Shown: positions 1-8,096 of the stretch, piece by piece
Position numbering within the stretch: the first letter of the stretch is position 1
Layout of the letters: each line of letters begins with the position of its first letter
NCBI GenBank assembly: GCA_002377645.1
Contig: DFQF01000035.1
Location: 22,154 to 71,757, forward strand
From: Nitrospinaceae bacterium UBA3496
Lineage (GTDB): Bacteria > UBA8248
Reading direction: 5' to 3'
DNA length: 49,604 bases
Notes under the pieces: model-generated
Database searches by the model: none
What the model saw: only the letters and a program-made list of their open reading frames with translations
What the model was told of the DNA's origin: nothing
Made by a program: the position numbers and the translations under genes

Positions 1-274
1 GCATTTGATCATAAACTTTTCTAATTGCACTTCCCATTTTATGAGTGACTGTTCCAGCAACTATAATTACATCTGATTGTCTTGGGGTAGCACGAAAAAT
101 TACTCCAAATCTATCAAAATCATACCTTGCCGCACCTGAAGCCATCATTTCAATCGCACAACAAGCAAGACCAAATGTCATCGGCCATAAAGCACTTTTC
201 CTAGCCCAAGCAACAAGACTATCTACCTTGGAAGTAATAAAATTGTCGTTAAATTTTCCTTCTACTACGCCCAT
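1..274 (-). CDS. nuoB: NADH-quinone oxidoreductase subunit B, second copy (3' end outside window)
   Basis: The first 91 codons of a NuoB/PSST subunit are present; the gene continues past base 1. The reading starts ATG-GGC-GTA and contains the paired cysteines of [11 protein letters not shown] (C38, C39), two of the four ligands of the terminal cluster N2, followed by a PRQSD segment and VAGTVTHKM. The start overlaps the stop of the upstream nuoA copy by 10 bp, so the two are translationally coupled. It differs clearly from the nuoB at 14481-14978 (N-terminus, and [10 protein letters not shown] instead of SKYDISRFG), so it is a divergent paralogue and not a recent duplicate. It probably belongs to a second complex I gene set continuing beyond the window, which is inference. 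Confidence 0.93.
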   Translation of the reverse strand, partial: MGVVEGKFNDNFITSKVDSLVAWARKSALWPMTFGLACCAIEMMASGAARYDFDRFGVIFRATPRQSDVIIVAGTVTHKMGSAIRKVYDQM

Positions 275-660
275 TCCAGAGCTCCTTTTTTCCAAGCATA
301 AAAGTATCCTACTAATAAAACTAAAATGAATAACATCATTTCGACAAAACCAAATAAACCTAAAGCATCATACTTAACTGCCCAAGGGAAAAGAAAAAGA
401 GCTTCTACATCAAATAATAAAAACAAAATCCCTAATAGATAGAAGCGTACAGAGAACCTTTCATTCGCCTCCATTAATGGAGGAGAACCACATTCATATG
501 CTGATAATTTCTCTGGATCTGGATTATTGGGTCTAATTAATAGAGCAATTAATAATGTTATGCCTGCAAACGCAAAAGCGAACATTACAAAAATAAAAAT
601 AGGCAAATAACCATTAATGAGTTGATAATCTCTAAAAAACACACTTAGAAATTCTGGCAC
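265..660 (-). CDS. nuoA: NADH-quinone oxidoreductase subunit A, second copy
   Basis: NuoA is a small three-helix membrane subunit of complex I. The hallmark YECGSPP loop, the [10 protein letters not shown] segment and the [12 protein letters not shown] helix are present. I prefer the GTG at 660 (131 aa) because GGAAG lies 8 nt upstream; a TTG at 675 in the same frame would add five residues but has no Shine-Dalgarno. The gene follows nuoN after a 92-bp AT-rich gap holding a possible promoter and is coupled to nuoB at its 3' end. It is clearly diverged from the nuoA at 14948-15304. Confidence 0.9.
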   Translation of the reverse strand: MPEFLSVFFRDYQLINGYLPIFIFVMFAFAFAGITLLIALLIRPNNPDPEKLSAYECGSPPLMEANERFSVRFYLLGILFLLFDVEALFLFPWAVKYDALGLFGFVEMMLFILVLLVGYFYAWKKGALEWA

Positions 661-728
661 AACAAAATCTTCCAAAAAAATAAAAAAATCGTTTGTAAAA
701 AAGTTCAGAATTAAAATCTACAAAAATT

Positions 729-757
729 TTTATACCATGCTATTGATTCTAAACCAA
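729..757 (-). promoter_or_regulatory. Candidate promoter for the second nuoAB pair
   Basis: On the minus strand TTGGTT is followed after 17 bases by TATAAA, in the gap between nuoN and the second nuoA. If used, it would let nuoA2B2 be transcribed apart from the main nuo operon. This rests on motif matching by eye in AT-rich DNA. Confidence 0.35.
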
Positions 758-767
758 GTCCAAGCTA

Positions 768-2252
768 TCAATTCAAGGAAATATTTGAGCTCAAGGCAAA
801 ATCCAAAAAGAAAGATGGAAAGACGCCTAAACTCAATGTTCCAATTACACATATAACTAATGCAACTACAGCATAAGATAATCTAGACCCCCATACAAAT
901 ATGAACTGCTCTTTTTTTACATCTTCTACAGGGTCATTCATATACATTACAACAATTACTCTTAAATAATAAAATACCGAAACTACGCTATTTAAAACAG
1001 CAATAATAGCGAGCCAAACAAAGTCTGACTTTATAGCAGCGCTAAAAATATAAAATTTTGCAACAAATCCACCTGTTGGAGGAATTCCCGCCAATGCAAT
1101 CATAAAGATTGCCATGGATAATGCTAATCCTGGTCGAGTTAAACCTAACCCAGAGAATTCTTCTATAAGTATTCTTTCTTTTCCATCTTCCTTTTTCGCA
1201 AGCATTACGACAGCAAATGCGCCTATATTCATAAATGTGTAAACAAATACATAGAAGAGAAAACTAGCAGAGGATAAGGTCCCAGCTTGTTTAATTGTGA
1301 CTAATGCAATGAGTAAATAACCAGCATGGGCAATACTGGAATAAGCAAGCATTCTTTTAATATTTGTCTGCCATATAGCTACAAGATTTCCTAAAGTCAT
1401 AGTTAATACTGCAATTATCCATATTGTTATCTCAATTTTATTGGCAGAAAAACCAGAGGAGGCAATAAAAACACGGAACAGCGCTGCAAATGCGGCTACT
1501 TTTGGACCTACAGACATAAAAGCAGTAGCAACAGTAGGAGAGCCTTGATATACATCCGGAGTCCACATATAAAATGGGAAAGCTCCTATTTTAAATCCAA
1601 AACCAACAATAATAAGACTGAGCCCCAAAAAGAACACTAACTTTTGGGAAGAAATTTCATATAATTTGATAATTTCAAAAAGATCTGTAGACCCTGTTGA
1701 TCCATAAATAAGCGCTATACCAAAAAGTAAAAATCCCGAAGCAAAAGAACCTAACAGAAAGTACTTCAAAGAAGCTTCATTTCCAATAGAACTAGAACGG
1801 AAAAAACCAGCTAGGACATAGAGGGAAAGTGAAAAAATCTCTAGAGCAATAAAAATCATTACAAGATTTCTTGTCGATACCATAAGCATCATTCCTAGTG
1901 TTGCAAAAAGTATCAGCCCTAAAAAATCCCCATATGAGTTTTCTTCAAATTTTCTCTCCATCGAAGAAATTAAAACAACTAAAAAACTTGAAAAAAGAAT
2001 TATAAGAAAAAGAGTTCTTGTAAAACCATCAAACAAATACATTCCGCCAAAAGAAATTTTGGTGGTTTCCGGACTTGAAAGCAAACATGAGACAAATGTG
2101 GTCAACAAAACTATAATAGACAACCAAAACGTGATTTTTCGATTTTTATCAGAGGTAAAAATATCGAAAAGTAGAACCATGACAGCGCCAAAAGTTAGAA
2201 TTGGTATAGGTAGAAAGCTTTTCCAAAAAATTACAGGAAAAATAAATTCCAT
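768..2252 (-). CDS. nuoN: NADH-quinone oxidoreductase subunit N
   Basis: This is an antiporter-like proton-channel subunit of the complex I membrane arm, 494 aa, a normal length for NuoN, with about fourteen predicted membrane helices. The conserved central segments FPFYMWTPDVYQGSPT and RMLAYSSIAHAGYLL (channel lysine region) are clear. The ATG shares one base with the nuoM stop (TAATG), and GGAGG lies 6 nt upstream, giving tight coupling. It is the last gene of the canonical nuoA-N order. Product identity is secure. Confidence 0.97.
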   Translation of the reverse strand: MEFIFPVIFWKSFLPIPILTFGAVMVLLFDIFTSDKNRKITFWLSIIVLLTTFVSCLLSSPETTKISFGGMYLFDGFTRTLFLIILFSSFLVVLISSMERKFEENSYGDFLGLILFATLGMMLMVSTRNLVMIFIALEIFSLSLYVLAGFFRSSSIGNEASLKYFLLGSFASGFLLFGIALIYGSTGSTDLFEIIKLYEISSQKLVFFLGLSLIIVGFGFKIGAFPFYMWTPDVYQGSPTVATAFMSVGPKVAAFAALFRVFIASSGFSANKIEITIWIIAVLTMTLGNLVAIWQTNIKRMLAYSSIAHAGYLLIALVTIKQAGTLSSASFLFYVFVYTFMNIGAFAVVMLAKKEDGKERILIEEFSGLGLTRPGLALSMAIFMIALAGIPPTGGFVAKFYIFSAAIKSDFVWLAIIAVLNSVVSVFYYLRVIVVMYMNDPVEDVKKEQFIFVWGSRLSYAVVALVICVIGTLSLGVFPSFFLDFALSSNISLN

Positions 2253-3802
2253 TACTGACCTCCTCTAGTAGTAATTGAAGATGAAACTAGTCGAGGTTTA
2301 ATATTTTTTGTCTCTTTTGCAACAAGTTTGCGCCCTTTAATTTTAAGAAGCAAAGATTTTGTAGAAGGTTCGATTATCTTAAGTATTGGCTTTGGATAAA
2401 TACCTAACAAAAAAACTAAGAAAATCATCGGCACCAACACAAACCATTCGCGAAGATTTAGGTCAGTTAAAATCTTATTAGCTTCTATTCTTATTTTTCC
2501 AAATATCACCTTCTGCACCATGGGCAACATGTAGACAGCGGAAAGAACAACACCAATAGTTGCTATTATCGTGGGGATAAAGTGTGATTGGAAAGAGCCA
2601 GACAAAATGGCAAATTCTCCTACAAAACCGTTTAATCCAGGAAGTCCAATACTACTGAAAACAGTAATGACAAAAAAAACAGAAAAAGCAGGCATCACTT
2701 TTGCGATCCCACCAAAATCATCTATCAAACGTGTATGTCTTCTTCTATAGAGCATGCCAACCATCAAGAAAAGTAGTCCGCTACAAATACCATGGTTGAC
2801 CATCTGCAAAACACTTCCACCAAGAGCTAAGAGATTAAATGAAAAAAGCCCGAACATAACAAATCCTAAATGACTTATAGAGGAATAGGCTACAAGTTTT
2901 TTTGCATCCCTTTGAATCATAGCCATCAATCCACCATAAATAATGCCAACCAACGAAAGAAAAACAAAAAGAGGTGAAAACACAATAGCAGCTTCGGGAA
3001 AAAGTGGAATTGCTAGTCTTATGAAACCGTAAGTACCCATTTTCAAAAGAACACCAGCAAGAATTACACTCCCTGCTGTTGGCGCCTCTACATGTGCATC
3101 AGGCAACCAGGTATGAAAAGGGAACATTGGCACCTTGATTGCAAAAGCTATTGCAAACGCAACAAAAAGCCATGTCTGGAGTAAAGGGTCAACAGGAGAA
3201 TTTAAGAAAACTAAAATATTAAAAGTCCCAACACCAGTTGCAAAATATAGCCATAAAATTGCAATAAGCATCAAAACACTTCCGGCCATTGTATATAGGA
3301 AAAATTTCATTGCAGAGTAAATTCTTTTCTTCCCACCCCAAATTCCAATAATGAAATACATTGGAATTAGCATAGCTTCCCAGAACACATAAAAAAGAAA
3401 AAAATCTAAAGAAACAAAAACACCTAACATCGCGGTTTCAAGAAGAAGCATAGAGAAATAATACAAACGAATGCGTTTCTTGATATCATCCCAAGAAAAC
3501 AACAAGACTATTGGAGTTAAAAAAGTCGTAAGTAGAATTAACGGGAGACTAATTCCATCCAACCCAACTCTATAAGAAACCCCCATAGAATCTATCCATT
3601 TAAAATTCTCTACAAATTGCATTTCTGGAGATGATTGAAAATTTACAAAAATTACCAATGAAAAAAGAAAAGAAACTAGACTAGAAATTATCGCAATAAG
3701 AAAAATTTTTTTACATTGCTTTTCGTTTTTATCCCCAAAAAACAAAATAAAAAAAGCACCAATTAAGGGAGAAAAAACCATCCAGCTAATAACAGGAAAC
3801 AA
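2252..3802 (-). CDS. nuoM: NADH-quinone oxidoreductase subunit M
   Basis: This is a proton-pumping membrane subunit of complex I, 516 aa. Diagnostic segments are FHTWLPDAHVEAPTAGSVIL and KKLVAYSSISHLGFV, plus the FFLFYVFWEAMLIPMYFIIG helix carrying the conserved glutamate. The start is TTG with AAGGG about 7 nt upstream; no ATG lies nearby in frame. The C-terminus carries an unusual basic, Ser/Thr-rich tail of roughly 25 residues after the last helix. It sits between nuoL (13-bp gap) and nuoN (1-bp overlap). Confidence 0.97.
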   Translation of the reverse strand: MFPVISWMVFSPLIGAFFILFFGDKNEKQCKKIFLIAIISSLVSFLFSLVIFVNFQSSPEMQFVENFKWIDSMGVSYRVGLDGISLPLILLTTFLTPIVLLFSWDDIKKRIRLYYFSMLLLETAMLGVFVSLDFFLFYVFWEAMLIPMYFIIGIWGGKKRIYSAMKFFLYTMAGSVLMLIAILWLYFATGVGTFNILVFLNSPVDPLLQTWLFVAFAIAFAIKVPMFPFHTWLPDAHVEAPTAGSVILAGVLLKMGTYGFIRLAIPLFPEAAIVFSPLFVFLSLVGIIYGGLMAMIQRDAKKLVAYSSISHLGFVMFGLFSFNLLALGGSVLQMVNHGICSGLLFLMVGMLYRRRHTRLIDDFGGIAKVMPAFSVFFVITVFSSIGLPGLNGFVGEFAILSGSFQSHFIPTIIATIGVVLSAVYMLPMVQKVIFGKIRIEANKILTDLNLREWFVLVPMIFLVFLLGIYPKPILKIIEPSTKSLLLKIKGRKLVAKETKNIKPRLVSSSITTRGGQ

Positions 3803-3815
3803 GACAAAACCCTTT

Positions 3816-5744
3816 TTAAAATCTATTTGAAAAATTAAAAACCATCAATAAAATAATACACACTAAGCCAAACAAAATAGATACTGCATATGTTTTAACG
3901 TATCCATCTTGTAAAAAACGCAGCGTTAATCCTAGAGACTTAACCAATCGACCAGTACCATTCACTGTTGCATCAATTACGTTTTGCTCAAAAAGCTTGA
4001 AAAACAAACTTGCAATAGTTCTTAATGGACGTACCAGAATGAAATCATAAATTTCATCAATATAATATTTATTTTCAAGAAGAGAATAAATACTTACATT
4101 GAGTGTTGATGTACTAGGAAGAATTTGTCGTTTTTTGCAACAGGTTTGATAAGCTAGGAAAATACCTAATAAAGCAACACCAAGAGATAAAAACATTAAG
4201 ACAAGTTCTAAAGTTAAATTATGATGTAGTTCCACCGAACCTGATGGACTCAATGCTGAGGAAAGAAATTCAGCAAAAACATTTCCCCCTGATATAATTG
4301 GGATACCTACCCATCCTCCCACAATAGAGAAAAAAGCAAGAACAAATAATGGGAAAATCATAATCGGTGGCGATTCGTGTACATGTATTTTATTTTCGTT
4401 GAAATTTTTATCTCCATAAAAAACCTTAAATACCAGTCTAAAGGTATAGTAAGAAGTCATTAAAGCACCTAATATCCCCGCAAACCAAAAAAGATTAGAG
4501 AAAGAACCACTTGTAAAAGCGGAAAACAAAATTGCATCCTTACTAAAAAATCCTGCTAAAGGAAAAACTCCTGAAATTGCCAGAGAACCAATCAAGAAAA
4601 CAAAACTAGTTTTGGGGATATCAGATTTTATTCCCCCCATTTTTTCAATATCTTGTTCCCCATCCATTGCATGAATTACACTTCCCGCACCAAGAAAAAG
4701 CAAAGCCTTAAAAAAAGCATGAGTCATAAGATGAAACATTGCTGTTGCATAAGCTCCAAGACCGCAAGCTAAAAACATATAGCCTAGCTGACTTAAAGTA
4801 CTGTATGCTAAAATTTTTTTAATATCTTTCTGAACCAGTGCAATAGAAGCCGCAAATAATAAAGTGAAAGTTCCTATAATCGCTATGATCATAAGAGTCG
4901 ATGGCGCAAGGCTAAACAGAACATCGTTTCGAACAAGCAAATAAATCCCTGCAGTTACCATAGTTGCCGCGTGTATGAGAGCACTTACAGGCGTAGGACC
5001 CTCCATGGCATCCGGAAGCCATACATGAAGTGGAAACTGTGCACTTTTTCCAGCTGCTCCCAAAAATAAAAAGAGACATAATAAATTTACATTAAGGCTA
5101 TCTTTGACGAATAGTTCGGATGCACTTTTAGAAATATCTGTAAAATCAAATGTTCCAAAGACAGTTAGAATATAAAATAAGGCAATAAGAAAACAGAAAT
5201 CTCCAACTCTATTTACTATGAATGCTTTTTTCCCAGCCTCTGTAGCAGAAGGTTTTTCATACCAAAACCCGATAAGTAAATAACTACACAAACCTACTGC
5301 TTCCCAACCAACAAACATCAATAAAAAATTATCAGCCAACACTAGTAATAACATAGAAAAAGAAAAAAGATTCAAATAAATGAAATAACGAACAATACCC
5401 AAATCTTCACGCATGTATGCGACAGAATAAATATGAACCATGAATCCGACACCAGTAATAATTAAAGTCATAATAGAAGATATCGGATCAATCACAAATC
5501 CAATTTTAATTATCAAATTCCCAATAGGGATCCAATTAAAAAGAAATATAGAAACGATTCTATCTTGCGGACTTTGGGATAAAAAACTAAAGAATACAAA
5601 TAGAGAAACTAGAAACGATAACAATATTGCTGTGGAAGCTATCCAACCAGATAATGACTCTTTTTTCCCTTTCCCCAACAACAGAAGATTTGCGAACAAA
5701 CCCAAAAGCGGGAAAAAAAGTATCAAGAGAATTAATTTGCTCAT
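3816..5744 (-). CDS. nuoL: NADH-quinone oxidoreductase subunit L
   Basis: This is the distal antiporter-like subunit of complex I, 642 aa, full length. Conserved features are FVGWEAVGLCSYLLIGFW (glutamate helix), FPLHVWLPDAMEGPTPVSAL and KKILAYSTLSQLGYMF. The C-terminal third is compatible with the long lateral helix and a final membrane anchor. The ATG start lies 1 bp after the nuoK stop. It is part of the leftward nuo operon. Confidence 0.97.
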   Translation of the reverse strand: MSKLILLILFFPLLGLFANLLLLGKGKKESLSGWIASTAILLSFLVSLFVFFSFLSQSPQDRIVSIFLFNWIPIGNLIIKIGFVIDPISSIMTLIITGVGFMVHIYSVAYMREDLGIVRYFIYLNLFSFSMLLLVLADNFLLMFVGWEAVGLCSYLLIGFWYEKPSATEAGKKAFIVNRVGDFCFLIALFYILTVFGTFDFTDISKSASELFVKDSLNVNLLCLFLFLGAAGKSAQFPLHVWLPDAMEGPTPVSALIHAATMVTAGIYLLVRNDVLFSLAPSTLMIIAIIGTFTLLFAASIALVQKDIKKILAYSTLSQLGYMFLACGLGAYATAMFHLMTHAFFKALLFLGAGSVIHAMDGEQDIEKMGGIKSDIPKTSFVFLIGSLAISGVFPLAGFFSKDAILFSAFTSGSFSNLFWFAGILGALMTSYYTFRLVFKVFYGDKNFNENKIHVHESPPIMIFPLFVLAFFSIVGGWVGIPIISGGNVFAEFLSSALSPSGSVELHHNLTLELVLMFLSLGVALLGIFLAYQTCCKKRQILPSTSTLNVSIYSLLENKYYIDEIYDFILVRPLRTIASLFFKLFEQNVIDATVNGTGRLVKSLGLTLRFLQDGYVKTYAVSILFGLVCIILLMVFNFSNRF

Positions 5745-5745
5745 A

Positions 5746-6048
5746 TTAAAATTTCAACAAATTGACTTCGTCAAGGTCAGTAGATTCTCGATTCCTGTAT
5801 ATCATTACAACAATCGCCAAACCTATCGCCGCTTCTGCAGCAGCTACAGCCATAACAAAAAAAACAATTAGTTGTCCATCCATAGAATTTAAAAAATATC
5901 CATAACTAACAAAGGCAAGATTTGCACCACTCATCATAAGTTCAATACATAAAATAACAACTATTACACTCCGTCTTACAATTACGCCAATAACACCCAA
6001 CGTAAAAAGAATTGAACTAAGAAAAAGATAATTTTCTAAAGGTACCAT
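5746..6048 (-). CDS. nuoK: NADH-quinone oxidoreductase subunit K
   Basis: This small three-helix MrpC-like subunit of complex I, 100 aa, has the usual length. The two conserved buried glutamates are in VVILCIELMMSGANLAFV and AVAAAEAAIGLAIVV. It lies between nuoJ and nuoL with gaps of 17 bp and 1 bp. The ATG at 6048 fits the family N-terminus (VPLENYLFLSSILFTLG). Confidence 0.97.
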   Translation of the reverse strand: MVPLENYLFLSSILFTLGVIGVIVRRSVIVVILCIELMMSGANLAFVSYGYFLNSMDGQLIVFFVMAVAAAEAAIGLAIVVMIYRNRESTDLDEVNLLKF

Positions 6049-6065
6049 ACGTCTTCATCCCAAAA

Positions 6066-6584
6066 TTAACGACTTTTTTTTCTTCCTAAAACAACTGCTC
6101 CAATGATGCCGACAAAAAGAAGGACTCCCATTGTTTGAAATGGCAAAAGATATTTCGATAGCAAAAACTGTCCTATTAACTGTGTGTTTCCAACTTCATT
6201 AATAAATTGCGGAGTGAAAACTCCCTTGATTTGAGGAGAAATACTCATATCTTTCAAAACGATTATTAAGACCAAAAATACAAATAAACCAAAAACAATC
6301 CCCAGTAGTTTCTGGAAAGGAATTTTTAAATCCTTTTTTTCCTCTTTGTCTAAATTTATAAGCATAATGACGAATAAGAAAAGCATCATTATTGCACTTG
6401 CATAAACAATAATTTGAACTATCGCAACAAATTGGGCGTTTAAAGATAAGAATAATCCAGCAAGACCAAGGAAAGTTACTATCAAACTAAAAACACAATA
6501 CATGGGATTAGGCAAAGCAACAACTGAAACTGCGCCGACTGTGGTTACTATTGCCAAGAAATAAAAAACTAAAGTTGATGCCAT
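6066..6584 (-). CDS. nuoJ: NADH-quinone oxidoreductase subunit J
   Basis: NuoJ is a five-helix membrane subunit of complex I, 172 aa. The conserved FVAIVQIIVYASAIMMLFLFV helix carries the tyrosine/pi-bulge region known from the family. The ATG follows the nuoI stop by 12 bp. Assignment follows from this helix and from gene order I-J-K. Confidence 0.95.
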   Translation of the reverse strand: MASTLVFYFLAIVTTVGAVSVVALPNPMYCVFSLIVTFLGLAGLFLSLNAQFVAIVQIIVYASAIMMLFLFVIMLINLDKEEKKDLKIPFQKLLGIVFGLFVFLVLIIVLKDMSISPQIKGVFTPQFINEVGNTQLIGQFLLSKYLLPFQTMGVLLFVGIIGAVVLGRKKSR

Positions 6585-6596
6585 AAATCATAAACC

Positions 6597-7076
6597 TTAT
6601 AAATAGGTAAGAAGTTTTTCTTCAGGATAGCGGTTTTTTAATTCAGGATAATCTTCGTTCCGTTTTACTAAAAAATCTTCTTTTTCATATAAAAATTTAC
6701 TTCTGTCATCCGCACAAAATTCGTATTCATTGCTAAGAACAATTGCACCAACCGGACATGCTTCTTCACAATATCCACAAAAAATACATCTCAGTTCATT
6801 GATCTCATAAACAGAAGCATACCGCTCTCCTTTAGAAACAGGGGAACTAGACTCATTCTCTTCAGACTCAACATAAATACAATCTACTGGACAAGCTGCA
6901 GAACAAAGTTTACATCCTACACAACGTTCAAGACCGTCTTCCCATCGAAGTAATTTGTGTAAACCTCTATATCCTATTGGCATACTTTCTTTTTGCTCTG
7001 GATATTGAACAGTCTCACGGCTTTTCCAGGAATGTTTCAGAGTAAGCCAAAGACCTCTAAAAATAGCAGTAAACAT
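6597..7076 (-). CDS. nuoI: NADH-quinone oxidoreductase subunit I (2x[4Fe-4S] ferredoxin subunit)
   Basis: NuoI carries clusters N6a and N6b between the peripheral and membrane arms of complex I. Two ferredoxin motifs are intact: C52, C55, C58, C62 and C97, C100, C103, C107, each ending in CP. The insert of about 20 acidic/serine residues between the motifs (70-90) is typical of bacterial NuoI. Length 159 aa is normal. It lies between nuoH and nuoJ. Confidence 0.97.
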   Translation of the reverse strand: MFTAIFRGLWLTLKHSWKSRETVQYPEQKESMPIGYRGLHKLLRWEDGLERCVGCKLCSAACPVDCIYVESEENESSSPVSKGERYASVYEINELRCIFCGYCEEACPVGAIVLSNEYEFCADDRSKFLYEKEDFLVKRNEDYPELKNRYPEEKLLTYL

Positions 7077-7100
7077 TGAAATCCCTCTATTTTCTGAAAT

Positions 7101-8084
7101 TTACAAATTAAAAAAAGTAATAGCTCCTGCAGTTACTATCGCATTTAAAATCGAGACAGGAAGTAAAATCTTCCAACCAAAATCCATCAATTGATCGTAT
7201 CTCAATCTTGGCGTAGTTGCTCTTAACCACATAAAGAAAAACATGAAAGCAATTACCTTTATTAAAAACCAAACAACTGGAGGCAAAAACGGACCTCTCC
7301 ATCCTCCCAAAAAGAAAGTAGCACCAACTGCTGAAAGAGTAATCATATTGCAGTATTCAGCAAGAAAATATACTGCAAAATGCATACTACTATACTCAGT
7401 GTGAAAGCCTCCTGTTAATTCACTTTCAGCCTCAGGCAAATCAAATGGAGCACGATTCGTCTCTGCTAACATACAAATCACAAACAAAACAAATCCAAGA
7501 GGCTGTAAAATAATGAAAGGTAATTCAGATTGTGCATCAACAATTCCTTTCAAACTTAATGTTTCAGATAACATCACTACACCAAGAAGTGACAATCCTA
7601 ATGACAATTCATAACTAATTAGCTGGGCTGCAGAACGAAGTCCCCCAAGCAAAGGGTATTTACTATTAGAAGACCAGGAACCAAGAACAATTCCGTATAC
7701 ACCCAGTCCACTTAGAGCAAAAATATATAGTATGCCAATATTTACATCAGCCAAAAACAAATCAATCTGATAGCCAAAAATCTCAACCTGATCTCCAAAC
7801 GGAATAACTGCAATAGAAGATAACGCTGGAATAAGCGTCAGAGTAGGAGCTAAAATAAAAACAATTTTATTTGCATCTGCCGGAATCAAAGTTTCTTTGA
7901 ACATTAGTTTTATTCCATCCGCAATTGGCTGCAGTAGACCCGCAGGACCAACCCGATTTGGTCCTACTCGAACTTGAACTAAGGCAAAAACTCTCCTTTC
8001 CATCCAAGTCATATACGCCGCAAGAATTAACAAGACAGTAAAAACTACAATCACTTTTATTAAAATTACACCGGCAATCGCCAT
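7101..8084 (-). CDS. nuoH: NADH-quinone oxidoreductase subunit H
   Basis: NuoH is the membrane subunit that helps form the quinone chamber of complex I, 327 aa with about eight helices. Diagnostic segments are MTWMERRVFALVQVRVGPNR near the N-terminus and NRAPFDLPEAESELTGGFHT in the quinone-channel loop. The ATG start has GGGA about 9 nt upstream. The gene lies between nuoG and nuoI as in canonical operons. Confidence 0.97.
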   Translation of the reverse strand: MAIAGVILIKVIVVFTVLLILAAYMTWMERRVFALVQVRVGPNRVGPAGLLQPIADGIKLMFKETLIPADANKIVFILAPTLTLIPALSSIAVIPFGDQVEIFGYQIDLFLADVNIGILYIFALSGLGVYGIVLGSWSSNSKYPLLGGLRSAAQLISYELSLGLSLLGVVMLSETLSLKGIVDAQSELPFIILQPLGFVLFVICMLAETNRAPFDLPEAESELTGGFHTEYSSMHFAVYFLAEYCNMITLSAVGATFFLGGWRGPFLPPVVWFLIKVIAFMFFFMWLRATTPRLRYDQLMDFGWKILLPVSILNAIVTAGAITFFNL

Positions 8085-8096
8085 TTTTTTAAATCC

